NCBI RefSeq assembly: GCF_017589465.1
Contig: NZ_JAELYA010000003.1
Location: 62,001-126,000 of the forward strand
DNA: 64,000 bases
Source of the DNA: Pseudomonas schmalbachii
Lineage (GTDB): Bacteria; Pseudomonadota; Gammaproteobacteria; Pseudomonadales; Pseudomonadaceae
Direction: 5' to 3'
The notes below the pieces were generated by a model. The model saw only the letters and a program-made list of their open reading frames with translations, did not search any database and had not been told where the DNA came from. Below are positions 51,368 to 63,739 of this stretch, in pieces (the stretch's first letter is position 1; each line of letters begins with the position of its first letter). Both the position numbers and the translations under genes were made by a program.

Positions 51368-52243
51368 TTAGCGTTTCTGGGTCAGGGCACGGCGTTCGAA
51401 ATCGATGATGCGCTGGCGGTAGTGCTCGATGGTCTGGGCGGTCATTACGCTGCGCTGCTCGTCCTTCAGTTCGCCATTCAGCTCCTGCGCCAGTTTGCGC
51501 GCCGCCGCGATCATCACGTCGAATGCCTGTTTCGGATGGCGCGGGCCCGGCAGGCCGAGGAAGAAGCTCACCGCACGGGTGCTGAAGTTGTCGATGTTGT
51601 CCAGGTCGAAAGTGCCCGGCCTCACCGCGTTGACCATGGAGAACAGCACTTCGCCGTTGCCGGCCATGCTCTCGTGGCGGTGGAAGATGTTCATGTCGCC
51701 GTAGCGCAGGCCGCTTTCCAGAATGTTCTGCAGCAGCGCCGGGCCCTTGAAGCCACCTTCCTCGCGGGAAATCACGTTGATGATCAGCACTTCCTCGGGC
51801 GCCACGGCCGGAGCAGGCGCTGCCGCCGCTGCTGCCTGGCGATCCTTCTTGCGCTCCCTGGCCTTGGGCTTCTCTTTCGGCGCCTCGGCCAGGGGATCGG
51901 GGAAGTCTTCCTCATCCAGCGGACCGAGCAGGTTCGGCGCCGGATCGTCGAGGTTCAGGTCACCCTGGCGTGGCTCACCACGACTTTTGCCGCGCATCTC
52001 GCGCGCGCTGACCTTGGGCAGCTCATGCTCGTCCAGCGAGGGTTCCTGGTGCGCGACCACTCGCGACGGGCCGAGCAATTCCGGATTGTCGTCGTCGCCA
52101 TCCGGCTGGTTGGTAAAGTGGCGGTCCAGCTTGAAGCGCAACTTGCCCTTCCCACCCCGCATTCGCCGCCAGCCATCGAACAGAATGCCGGCGATCACGA
52201 TAAGCCCAATGACGATCAGCCATTCGCGTAGCCCGATATCCAT
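51368..52243 (-). CDS. zipA: Cell division protein ZipA
   Basis: A 291-aa division protein with an N-terminal membrane anchor ([21 protein letters not shown]), a charged Pro/Ala-rich linker (about residues 30-150) and a C-terminal FtsZ-binding domain ([37 protein letters not shown], in parts). It anchors FtsZ at the septum. Followed by ligA 104 bases later, as in P. aeruginosa. Confidence 0.94.
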   Translation of the reverse strand: MDIGLREWLIVIGLIVIAGILFDGWRRMRGGKGKLRFKLDRHFTNQPDGDDDNPELLGPSRVVAHQEPSLDEHELPKVSAREMRGKSRGEPRQGDLNLDDPAPNLLGPLDEEDFPDPLAEAPKEKPKARERKKDRQAAAAAAPAPAVAPEEVLIINVISREEGGFKGPALLQNILESGLRYGDMNIFHRHESMAGNGEVLFSMVNAVRPGTFDLDNIDNFSTRAVSFFLGLPGPRHPKQAFDVMIAAARKLAQELNGELKDEQRSVMTAQTIEHYRQRIIDFERRALTQKR

Positions 52244-52512
52244 TTAATCCCGTTGCCCCTGATGAAAATGATGATGAAGAAAAGGATTTCCTATCCCTTG
52301 AACCGTGGAATGAACTTCATGTAAAGGCTGAGGTTTTCCACGCAATACAATGTGGGCATTAAGCTAGCATGCCAGAACGTAACTTTACACGTACCCCGTT
52401 CCAGTCTGTAGAGGTCTTTGCAACTTTCTGCAAGCAATTCGGATTCGCCTCGAACACGAATACAACTCCTATTGAATCAACAGGTTATGTATTTAAGCAG
52501 CGCGGCCCCGAC

Positions 52513-55500
52513 TCACGCCTCGGCCAGCGCGACAGCTTCTTCCACATCCACCGCAACCAGACGCGAACAGCCTGGCTCGTGCATGGTCACCCCCATCAGC
52601 TGATCGGCCATCTCCATGGCGATCTTGTTGTGGGTGATATAAATGAACTGCACTTTCTCCGACATCTCCTTCACCAGCCGGGCATAACGTCCGACGTTGG
52701 CGTCGTCCAGCGGCGCATCGACCTCATCGAGCATGCAGAACGGCGCCGGATTGAGCTGGAAGATGGCGAAAACCAGCGCCAGCGCGGTCAGGGCCTTCTC
52801 GCCACCGGACAGCAGATGGATGGTGCTGTTCTTCTTGCCCGGCGGGCGCGCCATGATCGCCACCCCGGTATCGAGTAGATCTTCGCCGGTAAGTTCCAAA
52901 TAAGCGTGACCGCCGCCAAAAACCTTGGGGAATAGTGCCTGAAGGCCAGCATTGATCTGGTCGAAGGTTTCCTTGAAGCGGTTGCGGGTCTCCTTGTCGA
53001 TCTTGCGGATGACGTTTTCCAGGGTTTCCAGCGCTTCCACCAGGTCGTCGTTCTGCGCATCCAGGTAGCGTTTGCGCTCGGACTGCTGCTGATATTCGTC
53101 GATCGCCGCCAGGTTGATCGGCCCCAGGCGCTGGATGCGCGCGGCCACGCCTTCCAGGCGCTCTTCCCAGACCTTTTCGCCGGCATCGCCCGGCAGGCCG
53201 CCGAGCACCGTGTGCAGGTCGTAGCCGTCCTCATGGAGCTGTTCCTGCACCGACTTGCGCCGCACGCTCAGCGCCTGCCATTCCATGCGCTGCTGCTCCA
53301 ACTGGCCGCGCAACAACTGCGACTGCTGTTCGGCCTGGGTCCGGCGTTTTTCCGCATTGCGCAGCTCGCGGTCGGCGTCTTCCATGGCCAGGCGCGCCTG
53401 CTTCAGCTCTTCCTCGACGCCCATGCGCCGCTCCAGCAGCTCTTCCAGGCGCATGCGCAGCTCTTCCAGCGGCGCGGCGCCCTCCTCCAGATTGAGGCTG
53501 AGCTGCTCGCAGCGTTCGTTCAGGCGCACCGCCTGGGTATCCAGACGCTCCAGCGCCTGGCGGGTGGATTCGTGCTGGGCGCGCAGCGAACCGACGCGCA
53601 CGGCCAACTGGTGGGCCTGGTCCTTGTGCTGGCGGGCTTCCTGGCGCATCCGGTCGAGGCGCTCGCGCAAGCCATCGCGCTCGGCCATCAGCCCTTCGCG
53701 ACGCTCGGTATCGACCGCCATCGCATCCAGCGCTTCCTGCAGTTGCAGGCGCGCCTCGCCTACCTGTTCCTGCTCCAGCGTGCGCTGCTCGGACAGCTCA
53801 GCGAGCTCTTCATCCAGCCGGCGACGACGCAGGACGAGCTGTTCGACCTTGGCCTGCTGGGCGGACAAGCGCGCCTTCAGCTCGCCCTGCTGGCGGCTTT
53901 CGTCCTGGATACGCCGGCGCAGTTGCTCGCGACGCTCTTCGGACTGACGCTGCTCGTCGCGCTGGCGGGTCAGTTGCTCCTCGACCTCGCCCAGACGCAT
54001 TTCCAGCGCCTCGCGCTCGCCATGCAGGCGCTCCAGCTCCTGGCCACGGGCGAGCACGCCGCTGTCGGCGGAGTCGCCACGGCGCACGCGGAGGAAATGC
54101 CGGCCGACCCAGTAGCCATCGCGACTGACCAGGCTTTCGCCCTCGCCCAGCTCGCCACGGCGAGCCAGGGCATGCTCCAGGGTTTCCACCGGACGCACCC
54201 TGGCCAGCCACGGAGACAGGTCGAACGCCGCCTGCACCTTGTCCAGCAGGCTGCCGGCCACGGCGGCGACGCTGCGACCCAGATCGAGCAGGCGCAGCTC
54301 GCCCTTCTCCAGCGTGTCGAAGGCCAACCCCTGGAAATCGTCCAGCAGCACGCCATGCAGATCGGCACCGAGCACGGTTTCCACCGCCAGTTCCCAGCCC
54401 TGCTCCACGCGCAATCCTTCGGCCAGACGCGGGCGTTCGGCCAGTTGCTGATCGCGCAGCCAGTCGGCGGCGCCGGCACCCGGATCGAGCGCGGCCTGCT
54501 GCAAGGCTTCCAGCGAGGCGATGCGGCCGTTCAGGCGCTGCAGCTCGCCCTGCGCCTGATGCTGCTGCGCGGTGCTGTCCTGCAGCGCCTGGCGCACTTG
54601 TTCCAGGCGTTCGACCAGTTCCTGCTCTTCGATCTGCAACTCTTCGAGGCCCAGCTCGGCCGCTGCCAACTGTTCGTTGAGTTCGAGGATCGCCGCATCT
54701 TCCGGATCGGCGGCCAGTTGCCCGCGTTCGTCGCCCAGGCGGCGCTCGCGGTCCAGTTGCCGCTCCAGGCTCTGCTCCAGATGCTGGATGCGCGACTGCT
54801 GCACCTCCGCCTCGCGGCGCGGTTCGGCGCTCTGCTGGTTGAAGGCATCCCAGCGCTGCTGCCAGTCATGCATGCCGGTTTCGGCTTCTTCCTGCGCCGC
54901 GCTGGCTTCCTCGGCGGCCGCAGCGCTGACTTCCTGCTCCGGCGCGAGCATGGCCAGCTCTTCGCCCAGGGTCGCCAGCAGAGTGCGGTCGTGGCCGAGG
55001 TGCGATTCGGTTTCCTGACGCGCCCGCTCGGCCTCGCGCAGATCGTCCTGCAACTGACGCAGACGTTGTTGGCCGTGCTGGATGCTCTGCTCGACGCGGG
55101 CGATGTCGCCGCCAACCGAATAGAAGCGGCCCTGCACCTGGTTGAAGCGCTCGGACAGTTCGTGATGGCCGTCGCGCAGGCGCTCGATGCTGGCATCGGC
55201 GCTGCGCTGCTCGGCCACCAGCGCCTCGAAGGCCACTTCCTGGTCGCCGATCACCCGTTCGCGCTGGCCGACCTGCTCGTTCAGGTCGCGCCAGCGCAAG
55301 GCGCCGAGTTGCGCGCGCAATTGCCGCTCTTCGGCTTTGTATTCCTGGTATTTCTCCGCCGATTGCGCCTGGCGGTGCAGGCGTTCCAGCTGCCGTTCCA
55401 GCTCTTCGCGCAAGTCGCTCAGGCGCGCCAGGTTTTCCTGGGTGCGGCGGATACGGTTCTCGGTTTCGCGGCGGCGCTCCTTGTACTTGGAGATGCCGGC

Positions 55501-56001
55501 GGCTTCCTCGATGAAATTCCGCAGGTCCTCGGGTTTCGCCTCGATCAGCTTGGAGATCATCCCTTGCTCGATGATCGAGTAGCTGCGCGGCCCCAGGCCG
55601 GTGCCGAGGAAGATGTCGGTGATGTCGCGGCGGCGGCATTTGCTGCCATTGAGGAAATAGGTGTTCTGCCCGTCGCGGGTGACGCGACGGCGGATGGAAA
55701 TTTCCGCGTAGGCGGCGTACTCGCCGAGCAGGGTGTTGTCGGAGTTGTCGAAGATCAGCTCGATGGACGCCTGGGTCACCGGCTTGCGGGTGTTCGAGCC
55801 GTTGAAGATGACGTCGGTCATCGACTCACCACGAAGGTTCTTCGCCGAACTCTCGCCCATTACCCAGCGAACGGCGTCGATGATGTTGGATTTTCCGCAA
55901 CCGTTGGGGCCGACCACCGCCGCCATGTTGCTTGGGAAGCTCACCGTCGTCGGATCGACGAAGGACTTGAATCCCGCCAGCTTGATGCACTTCAGCCGCA
56001 T
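52513..56001 (-). CDS. smc: Chromosome segregation ATPase SMC
   Basis: A 1162-aa protein. The N-terminal ATPase half has Walker A GPNGCGKSNIIDAV. Two long coiled coils (about residues 165-500 and 650-1000) flank the hinge (about 510-640). The C-terminal half has the signature LLSGGEKALTAL and Walker B FCMLDEVDAPLDD. It condenses chromosomes with ScpA/ScpB. The 269-base gap to zipA is AT-rich; a 32-codon GTG-start ORF with a TAGGAG site (minus strand, about 52370-52470) is possible but unsupported. Confidence 0.95.
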   Translation of the reverse strand: MRLKCIKLAGFKSFVDPTTVSFPSNMAAVVGPNGCGKSNIIDAVRWVMGESSAKNLRGESMTDVIFNGSNTRKPVTQASIELIFDNSDNTLLGEYAAYAEISIRRRVTRDGQNTYFLNGSKCRRRDITDIFLGTGLGPRSYSIIEQGMISKLIEAKPEDLRNFIEEAAGISKYKERRRETENRIRRTQENLARLSDLREELERQLERLHRQAQSAEKYQEYKAEERQLRAQLGALRWRDLNEQVGQRERVIGDQEVAFEALVAEQRSADASIERLRDGHHELSERFNQVQGRFYSVGGDIARVEQSIQHGQQRLRQLQDDLREAERARQETESHLGHDRTLLATLGEELAMLAPEQEVSAAAAEEASAAQEEAETGMHDWQQRWDAFNQQSAEPRREAEVQQSRIQHLEQSLERQLDRERRLGDERGQLAADPEDAAILELNEQLAAAELGLEELQIEEQELVERLEQVRQALQDSTAQQHQAQGELQRLNGRIASLEALQQAALDPGAGAADWLRDQQLAERPRLAEGLRVEQGWELAVETVLGADLHGVLLDDFQGLAFDTLEKGELRLLDLGRSVAAVAGSLLDKVQAAFDLSPWLARVRPVETLEHALARRGELGEGESLVSRDGYWVGRHFLRVRRGDSADSGVLARGQELERLHGEREALEMRLGEVEEQLTRQRDEQRQSEERREQLRRRIQDESRQQGELKARLSAQQAKVEQLVLRRRRLDEELAELSEQRTLEQEQVGEARLQLQEALDAMAVDTERREGLMAERDGLRERLDRMRQEARQHKDQAHQLAVRVGSLRAQHESTRQALERLDTQAVRLNERCEQLSLNLEEGAAPLEELRMRLEELLERRMGVEEELKQARLAMEDADRELRNAEKRRTQAEQQSQLLRGQLEQQRMEWQALSVRRKSVQEQLHEDGYDLHTVLGGLPGDAGEKVWEERLEGVAARIQRLGPINLAAIDEYQQQSERKRYLDAQNDDLVEALETLENVIRKIDKETRNRFKETFDQINAGLQALFPKVFGGGHAYLELTGEDLLDTGVAIMARPPGKKNSTIHLLSGGEKALTALALVFAIFQLNPAPFCMLDEVDAPLDDANVGRYARLVKEMSEKVQFIYITHNKIAMEMADQLMGVTMHEPGCSRLVAVDVEEAVALAEA

Positions 56002-56347
56002 GCGCTCCCCCGTTCCAGCGCGTGATGATATTCAGCCGCGACCGGCTATCTTGCCGGTTCTATACCCGCATTTTCGCTACATATGGACGATTTTTCGCGG
56101 CGCCTGCGAACCTTTGAACGGCCCTTGGCTGGATAGGCTGATATAGCGGCGCAGTGTATCACGCCCATTGGCGTTGCCCTCCAGTCGCCTGCAGGCTCGC
56201 GGAGCCCGTTGAGCGACTTTTCCCATGCGCCCACTGTGGTATTTTCATGATCAGCCACAAGATCATGGGCCCCGCCCTACTCCTCATAGCAGTTGCCGGC
56301 AAGAATCCATCGCTCTCCCCACTCAGGCACCGAAGGAGGAAATCAGG
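56002..56347. promoter_or_regulatory. Divergent smc / hemN promoter region
   Basis: 346 bases. A 7-bp inverted repeat CATGATC (56246-56252) and GATCATG (56261-56267) lies about 85 bases before hemN. An overlapping string (56247-56260) matches the Anr/FNR box TTGATN4ATCAA at only seven of ten positions. Anr control of hemN is common in Pseudomonas but is not demonstrated here. A 70-codon minus-strand frame at 56046-56258 has no coding character. Confidence 0.35.
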
Positions 56348-57733
56348 ATGGCTCAGTCGCTGAGCTTCGACCGTTCCCTTGTCGAGAAATACGACCGACC
56401 CGGTCCGCGCTACACCTCGTATCCGACCGCGCCGCAGTTCCACCCGGCGTTCGCCGTGGATGACTACCGGCAAGCCGCCGAGCGGAGCAACCAGGCGCCG
56501 GCCAAGCAGCTGTCGGTCTACATCCACATCCCTTTCTGCAAGAGCCTCTGCTACTACTGCGCCTGCAACAAGATCATCACCCAGAAGACCCACCGCGCCG
56601 TCGAGTACCTGGCTTACCTCAAGCGCGAAATCGCCATGCAGGCGGCGCTGTTCGACACGTCGCGCAGGCTGACCCAGCTCCATCTGGGCGGCGGTACTCC
56701 GACCTACCTGAGCAGCGAACAGCTCCACGAGGTGATGGCCTGCCTGCACGAGCATTTCAATCTGGACGACAGTGACGACCACGAGTTCTCCATCGAGGTC
56801 GACCCCCGCACCATCAGCCGCGAACGCATTGCCGAACTGCGCGCCGAGGGCTTCAACCGCCTCAGCTTCGGCGTGCAGGATTTCGACACGCAGGTACAGG
56901 CAGCGGTCAATCGTCTGCAAAGCGAGGAGCAGATCTACGACCTGGTCGCCGCAGCCCGCGAGGCCAGGTTCAAGTCGGTATCGGTGGACCTGATCTACGG
57001 CCTGCCGCTGCAGACCGTGGCCAGCTTCGATGCCACCCTGAGCAAGATCATCGCCCTGCGTCCCGATCGCATCGCCACCTACAGCTACGCCCACTTGCCG
57101 GAACTGGTGCGCGCCCAGCGCCTGATTCGCCGCGAGGACATGCCGCCTCCCGAGCGCAAGCTGGAGCTGCTGGAACTGACCATCCAGCGCCTGACGGCGG
57201 CGGGCTACGTCTACATCGGCATGGACCACTTCGCCCTGCCCGATGACGAACTGAGCCGCGCCCGCGAGAAAGGCACGCTGCAGCGCAACTTCCAGGGCTA
57301 CTCCACCCATGCCGACTGCGACCTGATCGGCCTGGGCGTATCGTCGATCGGCAAGGTGAGCGACAGCTACGCCCAGAGCGTCAAGGAGCTGTCGCAGTAC
57401 TACGCACGTATCGACCAGGGGCTGCTGCCGGTGCATCGCGGCTATCGCCTGAATGCCGACGACAAGCTGCGCCGCGACGTGATCAGTGCCCTGATGTGCC
57501 AGGGGCGTATCGACTTCAGGGCTATCGAGGCGCGCCACGGCATCCATTTCAAGGAATACTTCCGCGACTCGCTGTCCCGGCTGGAAGACCACGCTGCCGA
57601 CGGTCTGGTGGAGATCCGGGACGACGCGCTGCTGCTATTGCCCCAGGGCCACCTGATGATGCGCAGCGTGGCGATGGCCTTTGATGCCTATCTGGGCGCC
57701 GGTCAAAGCGAACGCTTCTCCCGCACGATTTGA
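56348..57733 (+). CDS. hemN: Oxygen-independent coproporphyrinogen III dehydrogenase
   Basis: A 461-aa radical SAM enzyme for anaerobic haem synthesis. The HemN-specific cluster motif is C64-x3-C68-x2-C71-x-C73 in PFCKSLCYYCACNKI. Also visible are LHLGGGTPTYLSSEQL, the family N-terminus YDRPGPRYTSYPTAPQF, GYVYIGMDHFALPDDEL and a C-terminal HemN domain. The ATG at 56348 has GGAGGA about 10 bases upstream; the longer frame from 56225 is unlikely. It is convergent with the flavin monooxygenase. It could serve haem supply to the amine dehydrogenase pathway, but this is speculative. Confidence 0.92.
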   Translation: MAQSLSFDRSLVEKYDRPGPRYTSYPTAPQFHPAFAVDDYRQAAERSNQAPAKQLSVYIHIPFCKSLCYYCACNKIITQKTHRAVEYLAYLKREIAMQAALFDTSRRLTQLHLGGGTPTYLSSEQLHEVMACLHEHFNLDDSDDHEFSIEVDPRTISRERIAELRAEGFNRLSFGVQDFDTQVQAAVNRLQSEEQIYDLVAAAREARFKSVSVDLIYGLPLQTVASFDATLSKIIALRPDRIATYSYAHLPELVRAQRLIRREDMPPPERKLELLELTIQRLTAAGYVYIGMDHFALPDDELSRAREKGTLQRNFQGYSTHADCDLIGLGVSSIGKVSDSYAQSVKELSQYYARIDQGLLPVHRGYRLNADDKLRRDVISALMCQGRIDFRAIEARHGIHFKEYFRDSLSRLEDHAADGLVEIRDDALLLLPQGHLMMRSVAMAFDAYLGAGQSERFSRTI

Positions 57734-57765
57734 TAGCGGCGGGCGCCCGCGCAACAGGCTATTCC

Positions 57766-59070
57766 CTAGGGGCGATACCCCTGGGACAGCAGCCACCCCT
57801 GAAATAGCCGGCGCTGCTCGGCGGGAAGATCGGCCAGCACCTGTTCGACGGGTTCGTTGTGCAGGCGGCGCAGCCAGGGCGCCAGTTCCAGGCCCTGCAG
57901 GTGCCAGATACCGAGGGGCTGGTCGGGGCTGATCACCACTTCGGCTTCGTCCACCAGGCCGTCGCGCAGCACTGGTGCGCGCTCGATGCGCAGGGCGGCG
58001 AAGTCCGGCTCGGCGTGGCTTGGCTGGTCGTCCGGCCAGTTACGCCGCGCTCGCCAGAACGGGCGATCCGACCATTGCCGTTCCTCGGCGTAGAAGTCCC
58101 GGCCGACGCGGGCGAAGCGCAGGAACAGTTGTTCCACCCGCTGCTGATGGAAACGCTTCGCCAGTTCCGCGCGCTCGGGGGTGCGCAGCAGGGTGTTGAT
58201 CACCGCCGGCGCCTGCAACGCGGAGGACAGCGACTGGAAGATGCCATTGCCGGACAGCGGGTCCACCGCCATCGCCGCATCGCCGACGCGAATCCAGTTG
58301 TTGCCGCAGGCCTCCAGGCAGAGGGTGGCGGTGCTGCTGCGGGCGTGCAGTTCCAGTTCGGACTCCGGCGCATCGCCGAAGAACTCCCTGGCCAGCCGCG
58401 AAGCCTGGCGGCGCTCGCGGCAGTAGTCGAGCAACTGCTCCTTGCCGGGCAGTTCAGTGCTCGCCACGTCGAGGGTCAGTTGCCAGTAGCAGCGGCCATC
58501 GGCCAACCGCGCCATCCAGGCCCAGCCGGTTTCCAGGCTTTCCACCGCGCTAGCCACCGCACCGTGTTCGCCCTGCCAGCGGTTCAGCAGGCTGAGGGTT
58601 TCCGGGCCGCGCAGGGCCTTGCCCTGTTTGGTATTCAACGGTGCCTGGCGGCCACGGGCTTCGACAAGGAAATCCGCCTGCAACTCCGCGCCGCCATCGA
58701 GGCACACGCGATGCCCTTCGGCGGACGACTCCACCGACAACACCCGGCCTTCGATCACCTCCACACCTGCGGCCTGCAGGTCCTCGCGCAGGCCGCTGTC
58801 GAAACGCGGACGGTCGAGGATGAGTTCGACGTTCTGCGCACTCCGTTTCCCGTTCCAGGTCACCTGGCGCTGGGATGGCGGCGCGGCATGGGCCAGCGCG
58901 TGGACCAGGCCGGCATTACGCAGGCCGTCCAGCACGCGTGGGGAGATGCCTTCGACGGCGGCGAAGCGGCGCCATTCGCTGACGACGGCTACCGGATAGC
59001 CGAGACGGCGCAGGCCGAGGGCGGTGGCGGCTCCGGCGGGGCCGGCGCCGAGGATCAGGATTTGGGGCAT
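57766..59070 (-). CDS. qhpG: FAD-dependent monooxygenase, QhpG-like
   Basis: A 434-aa flavoprotein of the tryptophan-halogenase/QhpG-like class. The N-terminal dinucleotide motif is ILILGAGPAGAATALGLRRLGY (G8, G10, G13) and the C-terminal FAD motif is GDAAMAVDPLSGNGIFQSL. QhpG is the single-component monooxygenase that hydroxylates a Trp of the QhpC subunit during CTQ cofactor formation in quinohemoprotein amine dehydrogenase (family knowledge). The assignment rests mainly on the neighbours, a subtilisin-like protease and an ABC exporter in the same order as the qhpE/qhpF/qhpG group. It ends the operon, convergent with hemN. Confidence 0.7.
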   Translation of the reverse strand: MPQILILGAGPAGAATALGLRRLGYPVAVVSEWRRFAAVEGISPRVLDGLRNAGLVHALAHAAPPSQRQVTWNGKRSAQNVELILDRPRFDSGLREDLQAAGVEVIEGRVLSVESSAEGHRVCLDGGAELQADFLVEARGRQAPLNTKQGKALRGPETLSLLNRWQGEHGAVASAVESLETGWAWMARLADGRCYWQLTLDVASTELPGKEQLLDYCRERRQASRLAREFFGDAPESELELHARSSTATLCLEACGNNWIRVGDAAMAVDPLSGNGIFQSLSSALQAPAVINTLLRTPERAELAKRFHQQRVEQLFLRFARVGRDFYAEERQWSDRPFWRARRNWPDDQPSHAEPDFAALRIERAPVLRDGLVDEAEVVISPDQPLGIWHLQGLELAPWLRRLHNEPVEQVLADLPAEQRRLFQGWLLSQGYRP

Positions 59071-59104
59071 CAGGCGGATTCCTTGGGATGTCGGCGGGCC
59101 TGTT

Positions 59105-59223
59105 CCCTCACCCTAGCCCTCTCCCGGAGGGAGAGGGGACTGTCTGGCGCGGGGTGAAAAGCCGTGCCCACCGAAACACTCCGAACTGCTCCCTCTCCCT
59201 CCGGGAGAGGGTTGGGGTGAGGG
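59105..59223. repeat. Inverted repeat of CCCTCACCC / CCCTCTCCC type inside the operon
   Basis: Two inverted copies: CCCTCACCCTAGCCCTCTCCCGGAGGGAGAGGG and its mirror ending GGGAGAGGGTTGGGGTGAGGG (both read in parts). Each copy is also an internal palindrome around CCGGAGGG. It fills the 163-base gap between the protease and monooxygenase genes and may form a strong mRNA hairpin that reduces downstream expression. Confidence 0.8.
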
Positions 59224-59233
59224 AAACAACTAG

Positions 59234-59905
59234 TCACGGCGCCACCCTGAATTCTCTTCCTTTATATGCAGCACCTTCGCGCATCCGCTGCAGCAGCCAT
59301 GCATTGTCGGCCTCGGGATGTTCGGCCAGTAGCGCCGCCAGATGTCCGCAGAGCGCCGCACAACCGAGACTGGAGCCGGCCTGCCCGCCGCTGCTGACGG
59401 CGGCACCGAAATCCGCCTGCCGGGTATCCAGCCATGACCATTCCCCCGCCCCGCAGCGCGCATCGCCGGTCACCCGGATCACACCCGGATAGCTGGCCGG
59501 GAACACCGGCTCGCCCTGCGCCGGGCTGGACGCGCAGACCAGCACGCCATCGGCTACCAGCGCCGCCACCGCCTCGCGCAGCAGCGGCCGGTCCTGGCGC
59601 ACGCCGAGGCTGAGGTTGACCAGCCGCACCCCGCGCTCGCGCAGCCAATGCAGCGCCGCGGCGATCTGCAGCGGGCTGGTCACGCCGCGCCCGTCGAACA
59701 CCTGGGCCACGCTGAAGCGCACAGCCGGCGCGCGCGAGGCGATGGCCTGCAATACCGCACTGCCATGCCGGAGCGCATCGGCGACCAGCTCGCCTTCACC
59801 CACGCCGTCGTCGGTCAGGAAGAAACGCCGCCCGGCCAGCACCAGCCCCGCCTGCTCCGGCGCATGGCCGCTGTCGACGATGCCGATATGCAGTTCATTG
59901 CCCAT
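59234..59905 (-). CDS. qhpE: Subtilisin-like serine protease, QhpE-like
   Basis: A 223-aa minimal S8 protease without signal peptide or prodomain. The catalytic triad is D11 in IGIVDSG, H47 in LRHGSAV and S179 in GSSLGCAALCGHLA. The oxyanion-hole Asn expected in the AAGN segment is replaced; the corresponding stretch reads VCASSPAQGEPVFPASYPGV. QhpE removes the leader of the QhpC subunit in known systems. Start overlaps the stop of the ABC gene by 11 bases, so translation is probably coupled. Confidence 0.75.
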   Translation of the reverse strand: MGNELHIGIVDSGHAPEQAGLVLAGRRFFLTDDGVGEGELVADALRHGSAVLQAIASRAPAVRFSVAQVFDGRGVTSPLQIAAALHWLRERGVRLVNLSLGVRQDRPLLREAVAALVADGVLVCASSPAQGEPVFPASYPGVIRVTGDARCGAGEWSWLDTRQADFGAAVSSGGQAGSSLGCAALCGHLAALLAEHPEADNAWLLQRMREGAAYKGREFRVAP

Positions 59906-61624
59906 GTTCGTTCACCACCTGCGCGACGGTGCGCGAACGCAGATTGCCGTCTTCCAGCTCGAAATGCAGATCGGCCTCGGCCAGGGTCGAGGGACGATGG
60001 CTGATGAGAATGCGCGTGCGTCCGGCGAACAGCCGGTCGATGGCGGCGATCACCTCGCGCTCGGTGGCCTCGTCGACCTGCGAGGTGGCTTCGTCGAGCA
60101 CCAGGATCAGCGGGTCCTGCAGCAGAGCACGGGCGATGGCGATGCGCTGTTTCTGCCCGCCGGAAAGCTGCTGGCCGCGCTCGCCCAACGGACTGTCGAG
60201 TCCTTCGGGCAGGGATTCGATCAGGCTGTCGAGACGCGCCAGTGCGGCAACGCGGGCGATCTCCTCGCGGCTGGCGTCGGGCGCGCTGTAGGAAAGGTTG
60301 TCCGCCAGGCTGCCGCGGAACAACACGATATCCTGGCTGACCACGGCGATGCGCCGGCGCAGTTCGAACAGGTCCAGTTCGCGCAGGTCGACGCCGTCGA
60401 GCAGGATGCGGCCCTGCTCCGGATCGTAGAAGCGTTGCAGCAGGTCGATCAGGGTCGACTTGCCGACACCGGAGGCACCGCCCAGCGCCAGCTTCACCCC
60501 GGCGGGAATCTGTGCGTTCACCTCGCGCAGGATCGGCTGGGCGCGGCCGGCGTGGCTGAAACCGAGATTCTCGAAACGCAGCTCGCCAATCGCCGGCATC
60601 GGCCGAGGTTGCGCGGGCGTCTGTACGCCTGGCTGTTCGCTGCGCAGCTCCATCACCCGGCCGAGGCTGACGGTCATCCGCTGCAGCGCCACATAGAGGC
60701 CGAGCAGGCTCTGCACCGGGCCGATGGCCATGCCGAGGTAGGTGGAGAAAGCGATCAGCGAGCCAAGCTGCCAACTGCCCTGGATCACCCAGTAGCCGCC
60801 GACCAGGAAGGCGCAGGCGCGCGACAGCGACATCAGCGTGCCGGGCACCGCCTGGGTGAAGAACTCGGTGAGCTGCAGGCGCAGCAACTGGCCCATGTAG
60901 CCCTGTCCGAGCCCTTCCAGACGCCGCGATTCGCGGGCCTGCTGGCCGGCGGACTGGATGAACTTCATCGCCGGCAGGGTTTCGACGAAGAACGACGACA
61001 TGTCCGCCGAACGCTCGCGCAGGCTGCGCGCCTCGCGCTCGACCTTGCGCCGCATCCAGCGCAGCCAGAGCACATCGAGCGGGATCAGCAGCGCGACCAG
61101 CAACGACAGTTGCCAGGACAGGGTCAGCAGCAGCGCCAGTGCGCCGACCAGGCCGATCACGCTGGAGACGGCAGAAAACAAGGAATCCACGGCGAAACGC
61201 TGGATCTCGGCGACGTCGCCATCCAGCCGCGACATCAGGTCGCCGATGCGCCGACGGCCGAAGAAGGTCGGCGACAACGTCTGCAGGTGGCGATACAGCG
61301 CATCGCGCAGGGCGAACAGGATGCGCCCGGAGAGCCGCGTATGCAGGAAGCGGTTGAGGCCGGACAGTGCCGTGCCGAAAATCCCGACCAGGATCATCGC
61401 CACGGCGACCCCCGCGAGCATCGGGAAGTCGCGGGCGAGCAGGCCGTCGTCGATCAGCATCTTGGTCAGCCAGGGCTGCGCCAGCACCAGCAGCGAGGCG
61501 CAGAACGACAGGCCGAGCAGACCGAGAATCGCCAGCCGCTGCGGGCGGACGAAGCCGTACAACCAGTGCAACGCGTCCTTGAGTGCCTTGGGGTCGTCAC
61601 TCTCGATCAGTCGAACGAAGAACA

Positions 61625-61625
<1 letters not shown>
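59895..61625 (-). CDS. qhpF: ABC exporter with fused membrane and ATPase domains, QhpF-like
   Basis: A 576-aa half-transporter. The N-terminal ABC membrane domain (about residues 20-310) contains several hydrophobic segments. The nucleotide-binding domain has Walker A GGASGVGKST, signature QQLSGGQKQR and Walker B LILVLDEATS, then the H-loop ISHRPS. There is no N-terminal peptidase. In qhp clusters this transporter exports the processed QhpC subunit (family knowledge). Its ATG overlaps the stop of the regulator gene (TGATG). Confidence 0.8.
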
Positions 61626-63532
<1,907 letters not shown>

Positions 63533-63661
63533 GCATCGCTCCGGAGCGCTCCGCGCCGTTCGCCAGCGGTCGAGCTCGCAGTCTGGTGAGGGATGTCTAC
63601 ACCCGGGTCATCCGACAGTACAGCGGATGCCCCATGAGTGAAAGCTTACCGCGGCCTGGCA

Positions 63662-63677
63662 GGCAAATCCTGCGCCA
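63662..63677 (-). promoter_or_regulatory. Candidate sigma-54 promoter of the regulator-ABC-protease-monooxygenase operon
   Basis: The minus strand reads TGGCGCAGGATTTGCC: TGGC and TTGC at correct spacing, about 130 bases upstream of the regulator ATG. If real, the activator drives its own operon. Confidence 0.5.
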
Positions 63678-63739
63678 GCCCTTCTGAATTCCTGCAGCGA
63701 AATCTCGAGAGTGGTGAGTTGACAGTGATCGGACGCAGG

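Noticed and set aside
52370-52470. Short GTG-start ORF between smc and zipA
   Set aside because: Only 32 codons; the ribosome-site match and composition are not enough to call it a gene.
56046-56258. 70-codon minus-strand frame between smc and hemN
   Set aside because: No ribosome site and no domain, and it lies in the divergent promoter region.
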